Source: Isoetes taiwanensis
Lineage: Eukaryota > Streptophyta > Lycopodiopsida > Isoetales > Isoetaceae
DNA: 64,000 nt
Assembly (NCBI GenBank): GCA_021234155.1
Contig: JAJEKV010000111.1
Location: 1,742,968 to 1,806,967, forward strand
Direction of reading: 5' to 3'
Below are positions 25,319 to 37,180 of the stretch, one piece after another. The position numbers and the translations under genes were made by a program. A model generated the notes under the pieces. That model searched no databases. It saw only the letters and a program-made list of their open reading frames with translations, and was not told the origin of the DNA. Within the stretch, counting starts at the first letter, position 1. Each line of letters starts with the position of its first letter.

Positions 25319-26251
25319 GTGTCAGAGAGGAACCGGAAGGATGATCTTGAGAAGGCGGAGAGCGGAGAGCGGAAGACGAAAACACAGATAGGCGAAAAGG
25401 TTTTAGGGCGCGCAAGTGTTGGCACAGGGGCATGATGAGGATGAACCGGCAACCGTTGATGATGCCAGGTGGCGACAGATGCGAAGGAGGCGTTTGAGAG
25501 GCAAAATTTTGGCTAAGTCCCCAAAGGGTAAAGGGAGAAGCAATGAACGGTGGAGATGAGACGTAAGAGAATGATCGGATGTGACAGCTGGCGAAAGGAC
25601 GCACATTAATGGTCGACGGGCGTGAAAAGAAGGAATGGCATTTAATGCTGGCAACTCGAAGTGGGATATCATTAAAACGAAGGTGTCAGAAGGTACCATG
25701 GCTAGATATGTGGCGGGAGAGAAGATTCTCCATTTAGAAACAGCCTTGCATTGCAAACACGTTGGCGAATTTTCGGATTGGTCCACGTCGACAGGAGTCC
25801 GTCGGTTGGACTATAAAAGACGAGCAGGGGTCGAAGCTGAGACACCCGATGGCGCTCAGTATGTCTGCTGCTGGACTGCACGACAAGTACACTATGCCTT
25901 CAAACTGCCTGGAGTGGATAACTTGTAAGATGGACTGCTTGGATCTCTGGGGGTGCCACAATCGGGGCATTGCCATGGACGGGTGGTGTGCCGGGATGGC
26001 TCACATCCCGATCCCCATACCAACGGGATGGAGGTGATACTTCACCTGTGCTGGGACCCCGAGCAGAATTACTACCACATCCTGCGCATCACCTCTGCTC
26101 CAAACCCGGAGTAGAGGGTTTTTCTCCTTAGGATTTAGTAGATAGGGCTCTTAGCCCGTTTTGTAAATAGGGCGCTGCCCATAGCGGAAATAGATGGGCT
26201 CTGCTCACATTTTGTAAAAATTTCACCTTTATAATATAAATATGCCGCCGT
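25319..26251 (-). other. Element B spacer between integrase and extra ORF
   Basis: This 0.9-kb segment, after the integrase stop and before the C insertion, has no frame I can defend. On the minus strand it begins with an AT-rich box (TATTTATATTATAAAGG, 26224-26240) that could be a TATA element for the downstream ORF. This is a guess from sequence alone. Confidence 0.4.
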
Positions 26252-27560
26252 TTAGTCATTATCTGTTGTGTCTGTGTCTGGAACTGCATCTGGTGGATGA
26301 TTTTCACTTTCAGTTGTATGAAATTGTTTGAGGCGAAAGCCATTAACCAATGTAGGTAAGGGAGTGCCATCTAACTCAGCGAGCTTGAAAACACTTGGTT
26401 GAACAACCTGAGTAATTTGATAAGGACCAAGCCATCGGAACTTTAACTTGCCCGGAAAATTTCTGTAATGTGAATCATAAAGAAGAACCAAATCGCCTTC
26501 TTTGAATGTTTTTGTCTTAAGGCGTTTGTCATGCAATGATTTCTGCAACTGTTGTCCATGAAGAGCACGAATGTAAGCATCTCGCCTAAGTTCATCCAAC
26601 TGTTCCAATTGATAAACCCGTTCCTTGAGTGCAGCAGGTGGATTGTGTGCGGTAGCGAGTTGAAAACGGAGAGTTGGAAGAATATATCCAAAAGGCATAA
26701 GAGCTTCTTGACCATAAACCAGTTTGAAAGGAGTGTGACCCGTAGCGATTTTGAAACTAGTGTTGTAAGCCCAAAGAACAGTGGGCAACTTTTCTTGCCA
26801 ATCTGTGCGAGAAGCGTCACAAATTTTCTTTAGAACAGTGATGAGAGTTTTGTTGGTACTTTCAGCCAAGCCATTGCCTTGAGGATAATAAGGTGTACTC
26901 TTCCGATGTTGGATGTGAAGATAATCCGTCAGCTCCTTGATGGTGTGATTGACAAAATGCACACCACGATCACTAACAAGTTCCGTGGGACAACCAAAAC
27001 GCGTGGTGATGTGCGTGTAGAGAACCTTTTTGTCTTTGGCCGGGCGCCAGTGTTATGCGGAAGTGCACAAACACGCCCATTTGGTAGCATAATCCGTGAT
27101 GACCAGAATATAGCGGGCATGGGTGTGCAGCGGTGGAATCCATGGGCCCCACAAAATCTATTCCCCATTTCTTTGAAGGGATGTGGGCGTGGCGGCCGGC
27201 GTCAATGGAAGAGCGTCACGGGCGTGGGCTTTCCACCGGCTGACGGGGCGTCACTGCGATGCGAGCATAAGCGTGGGCATCTTTGAAGAGCGTGGGCCAG
27301 AAGTATCCTGCCAAAAGAATTTTGCGTGCCGTGGCGTCACCACTAAAATGACCACCACCAAGCCCGTCGTGAGCTTGGCGAACAATATCGGGCACCTCAT
27401 GAGGGAGGACACAACGTCTGAGGACCATGTCTTTGCCACGTTTGTAGAGATGACCTGCGACCATGGTGTAATCACAGACTTCTACGAAATTGGCGTGACG
27501 GGGCGAAGCTTTATAATCGGAGAGAGGCGTCGGATCTTCTTGAGGAAGAGCACCAGTGAG
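26252..27560 (-). pseudogene. Element B integrase (frameshifted)
   Basis: The N-terminal zinc region at about 27400-27270 has HDGLGGGHFSGD and the expected spacing to YFWPTLFKDAHAYAR, but the CxxC pair is disrupted. The catalytic core follows, with WG-x-DFVGPMD-like sequence near 27150-27170, SDRGVHFVNHT at about 26985-26955 and GNGLAESTNKTL near 26860, giving the D, D and E residues. The C-terminal GPY/F module contains LKFRWLGPYQITQVVQPSVF (about 26440-26380). The last 236 codons (26962-26252) are one open frame ending at the stop; their apparent start is a GTG inside the core. No chromodomain is seen. Confidence 0.85.
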
Positions 27561-28100
27561 AAGATATTGCTGAAAGTTGTGAAACCAATGGGCCGTGGCC
27601 GTGACCAGGAATAATTGAGCGTCTGGAAAGGCGTCAGAAACACCCGTGGATGGATCATCCGTGTGGATGCGTGAAAGATAATCAGGCACCACATGAGACT
27701 TGCCTGCCTTATGAATAATTTCGAAGGGAGCGAATTCTTGCAGAAGAAGGACCCAACGAGCAATTCGTCCCGTGGGCATGGCTTTGTTGATCAAATAAAG
27801 AAGAGCTTGATGATCAACAAAGAACTTGATCTGGCTTCCCAACAAATAATGTCGGAAACGTTGGACACAAAAAACTAAGCCCAAAGCTTCCCGTTTCGTG
27901 GCAGAATAGTTGCGCTCAGCAGGATTGAGTTTCCGGCTGCCATAGCAGATTGGTTTATCCGTGGTTTCATCATAAGGGAGAGAAAAAGCACCAATGGCAA
28001 AAGCGAGACATCAACATGAGCGTGGAAGGGCTTGTCCCATTGAGGAGGAACAAGGACCGGGGGCTGAGTAAATGCCGACCGGTTTGAAAAGCGGCTTAAG
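27560..28100 (-). pseudogene. Element B RNase H
   Basis: The frame from 27884 down reads HYLLGSQIKFFVDHQALLYL, ARWVLLLQEFAPFEI and HKAGKSHVVPDYLSR, the C-terminal half of the Ty3 RNase H. Upstream, 28120-27875 holds the start in a shifted frame. The domain joins RT above and integrase below in the usual order. Confidence 0.8.
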
Positions 28101-28910
28101 CTTGGGAATTCCAAGCCCAAGTGGATTCATCACCCGTGAGTTTATGAATGGGGTCAGCAATAGCTGCAAGTCCAGGAATGAAGGTGGAATAGTAATTGAC
28201 CTTACCCAGGAAAGAGCGTGTCTCTTTGATATTAGACGGTGCTTGAGCTTTCAGTACACAACTGATTTTAGCGGGATCCGTGGTGATGCCTTCTTTACTG
28301 ACCACATGACCCACCTGAGAACACGGTGGTGACGAGAAAGTGCACTTCTCAGGATTGAGACTAATGCCGATTCATCACATTTTGAAAGACAAGCTCCAAT
28401 TTGTCCAAGTGATCATCCATGGAGTCAGAGGCGAAGAAAAAACTCATCTTGGACGATCCGAAGAAAAGGTTTATCCTTCATAAAGTCTTGAAAGACGAGA
28501 GAGCATGATCTTGTTGAAAGGTTGAAGGAGAGTTGGACAAGCCAAAAGGGACCACCTTGTAGGCAAAAGTGCCCCACGGGGTGGTGAAGGTAGTTTTGAG
28601 TTGATCTTCTTGCTTGATAGAAATTTGATTGTACCCCGAAAAACCATCCATGAAAGAGTACATCTCATGACCAGCAACTTCTTCAAGAACCTGGTCAGTG
28701 AAGGGAAGCGGAAAGTGATCACGCTCTGTGGCTTGATTGAGTTTTCGGTAATCCACGCAAATGCGGATCTTACCATTGTGTTTGAGAGCAATGACGATGG
28801 GGCTCACCCATTCAGAATGTTTGACCTCATAAATCAGGCCAGCAGCCAAGAGTTTGTCAATTTCAGCCTTGACGCGGTCACGGTAATTTGGGTTGAGCAT
28901 GTACTGTCGT
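28100..28910 (-). pseudogene. Element B reverse transcriptase
   Basis: The open frame 28900-28478 contains VKAEIDKLLAAGLIYEV, GKIRICVDYRKLNQAT, DHFPLPFTDQVLEEVAGHEM and FMDGFSGYNQISIKQED, followed by VVPFGLSNSPSTFQ. These are successive fingers and palm motifs of Ty3/gypsy RT. After a frameshift near 28480 the place of the Y-x-DD box reads FLRIVQDEFF, so the catalytic signature is altered. Further down, VSKEGITTDPAKI and FLGKVNYYSTFIPGLA (28314-28180) mark the thumb. Confidence 0.9.
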
Positions 28911-29228
28911 TGCTAGATTGGGCGTGCATCAGATTTGGTAGGAATGGTGTGTTCCCCCAACTCTTTTTTGATACTTCGAAGGTCTTTGTAGCTCCAAGCA
29001 AAAATATGTTTGAATTTCTTGAACCGCGTCACAGCGCGTGCTTTATAGGTTGGTGGAAGTTGAGCAGCTAAGCAGATTGGCTGATTGTTTCCAATGTCCA
29101 CGATTTCCACTTCGGGAGTTTGAATGTGAGGAACAAACTCCGTGTCCTGAACGTGATGAGCAGGAGGCTGAAGCATGACGGGAGGAGCCGCATTTTGCGT
29201 GGTGAAGAAAAGAGGCTGCTGAGCGTCA

Positions 29229-30034
29229 TCAAGCAAAGGTTGCTTCATGACGGCATGAACATCGACTGTCTCTGAAGGAAGTAAGTGGGTCAGAGAAATG
29301 ATCAATGCGTTGAATGCGATTGCAGGAAGCCAGGTAAGGGTCCAAAAGAGCCGCGACAGCCTGGTCCTGATCAAGCGTCATGTCACCCCAAGGATCAGCA
29401 TACTCAGGGTAAGATGAGAGAGGGAGACCCGCTGGAGGAGCTTGAACATGATAAATATTTTGGGCTTCTTCAGAGTCAGTGTCAAAGATGGAAGGTTCAG
29501 CATTCTCAACAGAGATCAATTGGCCAGTTTCGAGATCCATCGTGGCATTGAGATGGCCATCGGTGATGACGAGTTGGTCCGTGGCCCAGTAGTGAATACT
29601 CTTGGCCTGTCGGAGAAAAGGTCTGCCAACAAGCATTTCATAATCACCAGGATCCTCTCCTGCTTTCCAAACTCCAAATTCCAAAGGGAATTTGAGATCA
29701 CCAATGCTGATATGTAGAAGAGGAGTGACGCCTTGAGGCCGCGTGATATGGCCATTGGCCAACTTGATGTCATAAGGGGCAGGTACAATTGTTTGATGCC
29801 CAGTTGCTTCCGGAGTTTATCAGTAATGAGATTGACAGCACTACCACCATCAATTTGAACATGATTGACTTGCTGATTGCGCACCGTGGCATGCACCGTG
29901 GGTGTTGAAGTTGCAACAGCTCCAACCAGAATCGTGGGAAGCGGTAACTGATCTTTGAGAGCCGGACAGAGTTTCAAAATGGTGGCCAGGCTCAAAGGAA
30001 TCTTGATCTTGGCAAGTTCTTCCTGAAGTTCCAA
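29229..30034 (-). pseudogene. Element B protease and linker
   Basis: QIDGGSAVNLITD (about 29850-29815) is the active-site block of plant gypsy aspartic proteases of the DGGS type. After a frameshift, YEMLVGRPFLRQAK (about 29640-29600) is the flap/C-terminal block. The linker to RT is acidic. Protease processes the gag-pol polyprotein. Confidence 0.8.
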
Positions 30035-30299
30035 AGGAACATGTATGAAAAAGGGTCCGCAGGGTCCAGTGGAGCCGGAGTCTGTGGGAAAGAAGCGGAG
30101 ACTTCTTTGAGAAGCTCGACCTCAGCAGCAATATTTGGATACGTGTGAGAGCGGACACCAGTGGATGATGACGGCTCGGCCTGACGCTGCTGAGCTCGAG
30201 TAGTGGCATGAACATTTGCCAATGTGCGACCTTCGCGTACCGCATGAGCTTCGAGAATGCTTTGTCTCACCTTAGGCATGGCGTGAGGCATGAGTTTGT

Positions 30300-32236
30300 C
30301 AAGATCGGTCTTTGCGGTGAACTTTTTGTCATCGCCATGAGGAATGGTGTCCACAACAAAGGCGGGTGGGCGCGGTCATGAGGAATGATAGTCAAAGGCG
30401 TGGCTGAAGAGTGTGACGTGTAACCAGACCAACCCAATTAAGATCGGCTTTGGATTTGGAGGGTTGAGGGCCCGATAAATCTCTTCTTGAGCTTGTTGGT
30501 CCATAGGATTGGATGTAGAGGCTGCTTTGAGGATTTGTTGTTGAGGCGTGGAGGTTTTCGCGAAAACAAGGCGGGGCCTTGTTTGCCATTTGCTACCCAC
30601 CGGTTGGTAGGCCGTGGAGGCGGATGCGAAGGGGAGTTGATTTGAACACGGAAGTTGGACTTGAAGTTGAGGAAGTTGAGGACACGCCCGTGGTGGTGTG
30701 ACCCCATTCATGACAATGATAACATTGAGCTTTTGAAGGGGCAAAGGGAGGACGATTGCCTTGTCCCCGTGGCTGCTGAGATTGTTGCATGTGTTGATAC
30801 TGCTGTGGTGGTTGAGACTGATATTGCTGAGGCGGATACGACTGTTGTTGTTGAGGCGTGGTCTGGACTTGAAAGACCATTTTATTCTGGAAAGGTGTAG
30901 GATGAGAACGAGTGCATTCTTCCGTGGCATGATTGCACATATTGCATCTTTTACAATGAGGAGGTCCATTGGAGGCGTTGCATTCATTTGCCTTATGACC
31001 TTGATATTTACAAATAGTACACCAGATATGAGCGCATTGTGGATTTGCTTGCTGAGGTTGAACAGAGTTCTGGGGAACCATGACGGGTGGCATGAAGGGG
31101 AGTTCCTGAAGAGCTACACCCCGTGAAGAAACGTTGACGGAGTGATTGACCAATTCAATGGCCTGCTCCAGAGACTTGGGACGCAGTATTCATCATGAGG
31201 CTAATGGCGGGGAGGAAGAAGACCCCGCAGTAAAACCGGGCGAGGATCCGGCTTTGCGTGGGGTACTCCACGTAGTTTACCTGGCGAGAATGTGAAAGGC
31301 GGTCCCCCAAAATCCCTGGCGACTGTGGGCTCTTGTTGAAGGTCATTGAGTTGCTTGAGGAGTAATGTGATCATCGCCCCGTGGTGCCATAATGACAGAA
31401 AGCGGTTTTCATTTCTTGCCAACTCTGTTTCAGTGACTTTTTGTTGGCCATTAACCCATTGGTGAGGGCGCCACAGCGTGGTCGAAAAAGATGTGGAATT
31501 TGAGTTGTGGCGCATGACCATTAGAATGGCCAAGGCTTCAAATTCCTCCATGTGGGCTTGAGCACTCGATCCAGAGGTTTGCCTTTAGTGTTACCGAAGT
31601 TGGATAAGTCGACTTCAAATTAGGAGTTGGAGGTGAAGGTGGAACCGACGACAGACAGGCGGTGTGGATTTGTTGGAGGATAAGTGGAAGCATAGAGAGG
31701 TGGAACACCGAGGCCCGAGGCGAGCTGAAACAAAAAAACATGAGGTCCAAAGAAAAGCAACATCCGGTGGGGAAGGGCCTTGGGGCCCATCCACATTAGG
31801 CTTGAGATCGCTGGTTTTGATAAATAGGAAGAGCATGCTGAAAAGATGGAGAAGACCGAAAAGTCGTGGAACGGGAAGGGCCAAAAGACACTTGATGGTA
31901 GCCCATCCCACGGGAGGTGAAGAAGGTTGTGATGGAAGAGGGGTGTGACCTGAAGGGATATTGATATAGGTGCTGTCAGGAGTCTGGAAATAGTGAGGCG
32001 AGGGGCTGAACAGGGGTATGTTGTGGAGATTGCGGTTGGGAACAATGATCTAATAACACGGGGCGAGACCCCGTCGAGAATGAACACGAGGGTAGGAGGT
32101 GCCGACCGAGCTCTTGGCCGGATCGACCTCCCTCAATGTCATAAGCAGTGTCATACATATCCCTAACAGCCTCGCGTCGTTGATGGCACTCGAGGCGAGC
32201 CGCCGTTTCTTCAGGAGTGAAACCTCGAGTGGACAT
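30300..32236 (-). pseudogene. Element B gag
   Basis: ATG at 32236 lies 36 bases after the LTR and opens MSTRGFTPEETAARLECHQR. The middle part (about 31900-31150) is scattered over three frames. At 31021-30912 two CCHC zinc knuckles are intact, CTICKYQGHKANEC and CKRCNMCNHATEEC. After a Gln/Pro-rich spacer a third, CYHCHEWGH, is cut by a frameshift before its last Cys. Gag coats the genomic RNA and forms the particle. Confidence 0.8.
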
Positions 32237-32252
32237 GATGGAAGAAAAATCA

Positions 32253-32270
32253 GACCCGGCAGCGGCGACA
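32253..32270 (-). other. Element B primer-binding site
   Basis: Directly after the 5' LTR end the minus strand reads TGTCGCCGCTGCCGGGTC. This resembles the tRNA-Asp-type PBS (TGGCGCCGTTGCCGG) common in plant Ty3/gypsy, with substitutions. Confidence 0.6.
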
Positions 32271-32271
32271 G

Positions 32272-32867
32272 TGTTTGGGGTCTGGGTTCGGGAACTCTGC
32301 CAAGACACCCCCTGTGGAGGACTCTTGGATCTAATAGGAGAATGGGGGAGCTATGTCACGGATTTGCAAGAAAAGAACAAGAAAAGGAGAACGTAACAAA
32401 AAGAGAACAATGAGATCGCAATAATGAGATAAACTTCCTTGATATCAATGAAAATACATGAGCTCTCGCAATCGAGAGAAAACTGAAGTGAGACAAGACT
32501 CAAAACTCATCTAAAAACTCATGTGCTAGCTCTACTCATATATATAGTACAATGGCCTTTGGCCCAATATAGACACTCGACCGATCTGCGTGCGACTCTC
32601 GGAAGGAGGCCCCGTTCTGAGGAATCCGGGCGGTGCCTCTTGAAGTGCCTGAAATCACGGACGTTGACGCGGGCGGTGACGGTCGTCACTTGTCTGGAGC
32701 GCCGCCTCTTGTGGCCGGCCTGCGCCCCTTTGACCGCGTGGTGCCGCTTTTGGTCTTCCTATTTTGGACTTTGGGCCCGATGACCCGTGCCTGGTTGTGA
32801 CTCCTTGGCCTTGACTTGGTCCGTCGTATGCATGAATAGTCCTGTACCAGGAGGCACAGGACTAACA
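32272..32867 (-). repeat. Element B 5' LTR
   Basis: 596 bp, partner of 2414-3007. It is followed at 32868 by the TSD CTTAT. Differences from the 3' LTR are concentrated in 32575-32770. Confidence 0.95.
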
Positions 32868-32963
32868 CTTATGAACAATTGAACCTACATGGACTTTTAC
32901 TTACACCTTTCAACAATCATGTGATCGAAGCTAAAAAGCCATAGTATCATTCTATGAGGCAAA

Positions 32964-33418
32964 ATGGATAAGGATAGTGAGAGAGATAACATTCTCGTGG
33001 CTCTTGAGCAATTAAGCATGCATGTTTCTGATGTTCAGAGTATTCTTGATGGTCTTTGAGTGCCTAAAGTTTTGACAATGTGATGGAGCAAGCTTCTCAA
33101 GGAGAAAAGGTTGCAGCAGTTCCAATTCCCATACAAGTTGATGTGATCTTTCAAAGTCCAGCACCTCTTTATCATGGTCTTGAAGAACCTGAGCTTTATC
33201 TTTGTAGATTTGAAGACTATTTTGATGATTATGGTAAGAGAAGAGAAAAGATTGATGTATTTGGCAGGTGCATGAAAGAGGAAGCAAGCCATTGGTTTGA
33301 GTACCAAGGTACATGATTGGGATGAACTCAAAAGGAACTTCATCAAGAGATTTGGGGTGCCAACCACACAAGAGGAGGTCATTCAAGAGCTGCCAACAAT
33401 TGTTTTAGGAAGAATGAA
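32964..33418 (+). pseudogene. Element A gag, N-terminal part
   Basis: ATG at 32964 opens MDKDSERDNILVALEQLSMH. A stop near 33057 interrupts it, then the frame from 33083 contains SPAPLYHGLEEPELYLCRFE, EASHWFEYQGT and DWDELKRNFIKRFGVPTTQE, the capsid fold of retrotransposon gag. It is cut at 33418 by CACTA element E, whose TSD GAA lies at 33416-33418. The domain is similar to the gag of element C (FDDYF, RFIDRFG blocks). Confidence 0.8.
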
Positions 33419-33447
33419 CACAACAAGAAAAGGGTCATTTAGCGACG
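33419..33447 (+). repeat. Element E left terminal inverted repeat
   Basis: 29 bp from CACAACAAGA to TTTAGCGACG, matching the inverted right end (51659-51687) with a few mismatches. Confidence 0.92.
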
Positions 33448-33905
33448 CCAATAGCGACGTCTGCGCGACGTCTGCGCGACGTCGCTCGGGCGTCAGCAGA
33501 CGTCGTTCGTTGGAACCGTCGCATGCGGCGTGCGTCGCATGCGACGTTGGCGCGTCGTCTTGCCAGGGCGTGACTGCATCGCCGTCAGCGCGGGCGCGTC
33601 GCGCACGCGTGACCGAAATATGAAAAATGGAATATACACGTGGAACATCACCAAAATCCACAGCGTGCCGTAAAAAGCCCCGCGTGTACCGCGTCGCACG
33701 ACGACGTGATTACGAAATTAACACGTGGAATATACCGTGGAAAATACCGTGGAATATACGTCGCGTAAAAGCGCGTGTATACGCCGCATGCTTGACGTGA
33801 CCGTGGAATATACGCGTGGAATATACACGTGGAAAATCTGAAAAATCCGTATAGAAAATCCGCGTGGCAAAAAAAAGCCCCGTGGATCGTCGCATCTTGA
33901 CGTGT
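33448..33905. repeat. Element E left subterminal repeats
   Basis: GC-rich GCGACGTC and GTCGC motifs occur in both orientations (33440-33640). They are followed by repeated ACGTGGAATATAC/CCGTGGAAAATAC phrases (33630-33870). Subterminal clusters of this kind bind the accessory TNPA-like protein in En/Spm elements. ORFs here are artefacts. Confidence 0.75.
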
Positions 33906-34110
33906 AGGGGAAAAAATAAAAAAATAAAAAAAATATTTATATAAAAAATATATTTATATTTATATAAAAATATTCATATTTTTAAATAGTCACAAAATTA
34001 TTTTTATATTTATATTTTTAAATAATCACAAAAGTGAATTGTATTTATATTTTTAAATAATCACAAAAGACTCGTTAAGAGGAGTATCCACCCTTTTTAG
34101 CCTAGAGCTA
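33906..34110. other. AT-rich spacer in element E
   Basis: Short tandem phrases of TTTATATTTTTAAATAATCACAAAA repeated about three times; no gene. Confidence 0.5.
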
Positions 34111-35200
34111 CTCTCTCTCGGATTCGATTGGAGTAGTCATCCGAAAATGCGTAGTTAGAGGACGCCAAAAAGCGTCGGTAGACGGTTGCGATTGGATGGC
34201 TCTCCAGCGACGTTTGCAGATCCCTCGCCGCCCCCGAGCTGCCCCATGTCATGCTCTAGACCTTCATTCATATCCGCCACTGCTTCCTATAAAAACCAAA
34301 AGAATATGGCGTTAATGTAGTTCATAGAATTATAATAATTTTCTACAACGCACCCCGCATTCCCGAAGTGGGGAGAGTTCCCTCGTCATTATAGCTGTTG
34401 ATCGATCGCGACTCCACGTTAAAGTGGCTACTTGTCACGTCTTTGCTTGTTAGGGGCAAACCCGTTATAGATGTTCCTATGAAAATATAACGAAAAGTAT
34501 TAGCTAGTGACATTTAAAGTTCTTATTAAAATTAATGTGAACTAATATAGCTCTTACGAATCTATAGAGAAACCCTTTTCGACCGCCCGGGAGCCCAAAT
34601 GAGGCATTCTTCGGTCACTTTTAGTTGCTTTGTCGGTCAGGAGCTCTATGTTTGTTTTACGGATCCTTTGCACATTGAATGCAATCGATTGCAAGGCACA
34701 CAACATTATCACAAGTTAAAGTGAGCGAATGACAAAAAAATAAGAAATACCTTGATATCTTCCCTTGTGGAGATTAAGTGGTTTAGGGACTTTTGACCAA
34801 TCGCCTCCTTCTTTTTCGCAAGTCCGCCCGGTTCCTTGACCACATGGTGCCTTTGACATAAATCGATAGATCAACGCCATATCAAAATAATAAAAACAAG
34901 ACTATGACTAGGTCATGTACCTCCTTTTAAATTATAAGCTCGCCCATCATCGAAGTGAGCTTCTTCCGATTAAACGCCTTTGTTTTTTTTCTATCTCCGG
35001 GAAACTCTGTTTCATTTTATTTTTGACGCTCTCTATTTCGCGTTGGTCATAGCGCCAAAGCCACTCCCCTATACCGCTGGGAGGCCATAAGCGAGAGATA
35101 TTATTTGTGACCCGCCGTCCCTCGGGTGTAGTATAAAGACACTTCCCTCATCATCCTTCTTAGGAAGAGCCCCCTGAAGCATAAATGGTAAGTATATAAA
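34111..35200 (-). pseudogene. CACTA-associated protein relic
   Basis: Read on the minus strand, disconnected frames give VTNNISRLWPPSGIGEWLWR with YDQREIESVKNKM (about 35115-35010), then NIELLTDKATKSD and RRMPHLGSRAVEKGFL (about 34650-34570). An acceptor-like TTTTTATAG precedes a tail with ADMNEGLEHDMGQL (about 34290-34240). The order W...ESVKNKM...K..E......PH..GSRA.. resembles the 'plant transposase Ptta/En-Spm' domain found beside CACTA transposases. No long frame survives. Confidence 0.42.
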
Positions 35201-35645
35201 AGCGTGTTTATGTCTACCGTCAATATACATATCCCGTCCCGATTAAGAACCTTTTGAGCACTTTACAATGTATTCTAAGTGAAGAGAATGAACAAAACAA
35301 CAAATTCAGATGACAAAGTACTAATATTTAAGGTTGATATCTTAAATAATATGTTCACATAACTTACATCAAAAAATTATTATTAATATCATAGTCGGGT
35401 ATATTCGGGGCCAAATCACCCGCAGACTTACGTGTCTAAAACAAAGCGAAATGGACGCTCTTCTTCAGTGACACGTGGACGTCGTCGGGATCCTTCCCTC
35501 TCCAAGTCAGGCGAGCGACCATGTTCTTCGGATCCCGAACCATAAGCTAAATTCTGAGCTCAAAAAATTCTGGATCAACCAGGAGCTAATCTGAGCTCAA
35601 AACTACCATATTATAGTTATATCAAAAGATAGAATTTAAGTTGCT

Positions 35646-36008
35646 TCAATACCAAATATCGACTCCAAACGGCACGAAAACTTTACGCAAAGGGTCATGC
35701 ATCATCGCATCAACACTGTAATTTCCAAAGACCAGTGAGAAAGGATCCCTTCGCCCGGTGATGTAAAATTTTTTACCTTGGATATCTCTCTCAAACGAAA
35801 CCACATCATTCACCTGCAAATTCTTTGCCTTGACAAACCTGCTCCAGCCTTTTGCGAAGACATAACTTTGCGAACTATCCCAATAACAGTATCTAAATTT
35901 CCACATGCATTGATTTTCATCTATAAATAGAAGCATCTTACCTTTTTTTTTCTCCACAATTCCATCGCAAGGCAAATGTGCTTCTGCGTTGATTTTTGGA
36001 ATGACGAG
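35646..36008 (-). pseudogene. B3 DNA-binding domain exon (captured gene fragment)
   Basis: An acceptor-like TTTTTTGTTTCAG on the minus strand precedes LVIPKINAEAHLPCDGI. There follow the core MWKFRYCYWDSSQSYVFAKG, WSRFVKAKNLQVNDVVSFER and FYITGRR. This is the B3 domain of plant RAV/NGATHA-like transcription factors, missing only the first strand (VGKLNR), which is expected on the preceding exon. The frame runs on to a stop at 35646. It lies inside CACTA element E, so it is a transduplicated piece; the frame is intact within the exon. Confidence 0.85.
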
Positions 36009-36209
36009 CTGAAACAAAAAATCCAACGCAGAATCAGTTATCAAATCAAGCCGCCCACTTGGTTGCACAAGCACGAAATGAAATGCCAGTCTCAAGGACT
36101 TTCTTATCTAACCAATCTACACTATCTTGAGAGCCAACTAGATCCACCACAGAAATATCTGGTGGAGTGTCTAGCATAATATCCTCTAGGCTGAACTTTT
36201 GTGGCACGC
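36009..36209 (-). pseudogene. Exon upstream of the B3 exon, continued at 48937-49011
   Basis: The frame VPQKFSLEDIMLDTPPDISV, VDLVGSQDSVDWLDKK runs up to the left end of D2. Beyond D2 and its TSD ATG the same reading continues at 48937-49011 with SIENDARHLFRELGFTFDTE. So D2 inserted in an exon of the captured gene. The donor site is not certain. I do not recognise this N-terminal part. Confidence 0.6.
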
Positions 36210-36212
36210 ATG

Positions 36213-36243
36213 CACACTGACCCCAATTTTTGGTCCACAGTTG
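36213..36243 (+). repeat. D2 left terminal inverted repeat
   Basis: CACACTGACCCCAATTTTTG then GTCCACAGTTG; it matches the inverted right end 48903-48933 with few mismatches. Confidence 0.88.
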
Positions 36244-37180
36244 TTTTTTACTTGTACGGAAGTGTTGTTTTATGCCAAAAACAACACCAAAATGGCCCCA
36301 AAAGTCCATTGGCCCGGTTTATCCCGGATTTGCACAAAGAGGCGGTGGTTTTGGCAAAAAAATCCCCGCTGGTTTTTTTCGACACTTTTTTGTTTTTTTG
36401 TCAACGTGTCCTTTTTTTCAGTGTTGTTTTTACCGAACTTTTTCGACGTGTGGTTTTTTTCTTGAGTGCTGTTTTTTTGAGGAGCCACGCGTTGTTTTTC
36501 CTTAAAATAAGACACGTAGATTTAAATATTGCTATACGTGAAAGACTAACTTACAACAATGTTTTTAAAGAAAACCACATGTTATTTACAAAAGGACGAC
36601 GCGTGTTATTGAAATCTATCTATTGTTTTTTGTGCTATTAAGTATTGTTTTTCTAAAATAAGGACATGTAAAAGAGCGTTATAATAACATATAGGAAAAA
36701 CAAGGCGTTGTTTCTAATTGCCGTTTAGCTAATGAAATATTGACACGTAGTATATTTTTTAAATAAAAAAAGTTATTTTAACTAATCAAATATTGACACG
36801 TGGTGTCTTTTAAGCAATCAAATATTGACACGTGGCATACGTTTGAAAAAAATATTAGCATATACCACAATTTAAATATTGACACATGGTGTCTTTTAAG
36901 CAATCAAATATTGACACGTGGCATACGTCAATATAATTATACTTTATTTTTCATACAAAAATATCATGAATGTTACTGATCTTTTTTATTTTAAAATAAG
37001 AAAGCCTTTGGGAATCGAACCCAAACAAAGTCCATAAGGCAATTCAAATACCATTGAATGATTACGTTCAAGACATTAAAGTAATGGTTAAGATTCAAAA
37101 CAATTAAATTTATTGTTTAAGGTTCAGGGCATGAAGTCAAGCAAGAACTAAACTGAGCAAGAACTAAACTGACACATAAA
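36244..37180. repeat. D-family left subterminal region in D2
   Basis: Collinear with 4550-5560 of D1. It carries several ATATTGACACGTGGCATAC-type repeats (36740-36930) and the tRNA B-box-like motif near 37011-37028. Confidence 0.65.

Noticed and set aside
25809-25822. TATA-like ACTATAAAAG on the plus strand in B's spacer
   Set aside because: It is on the opposite strand to all B genes and no plus-strand coding region follows.
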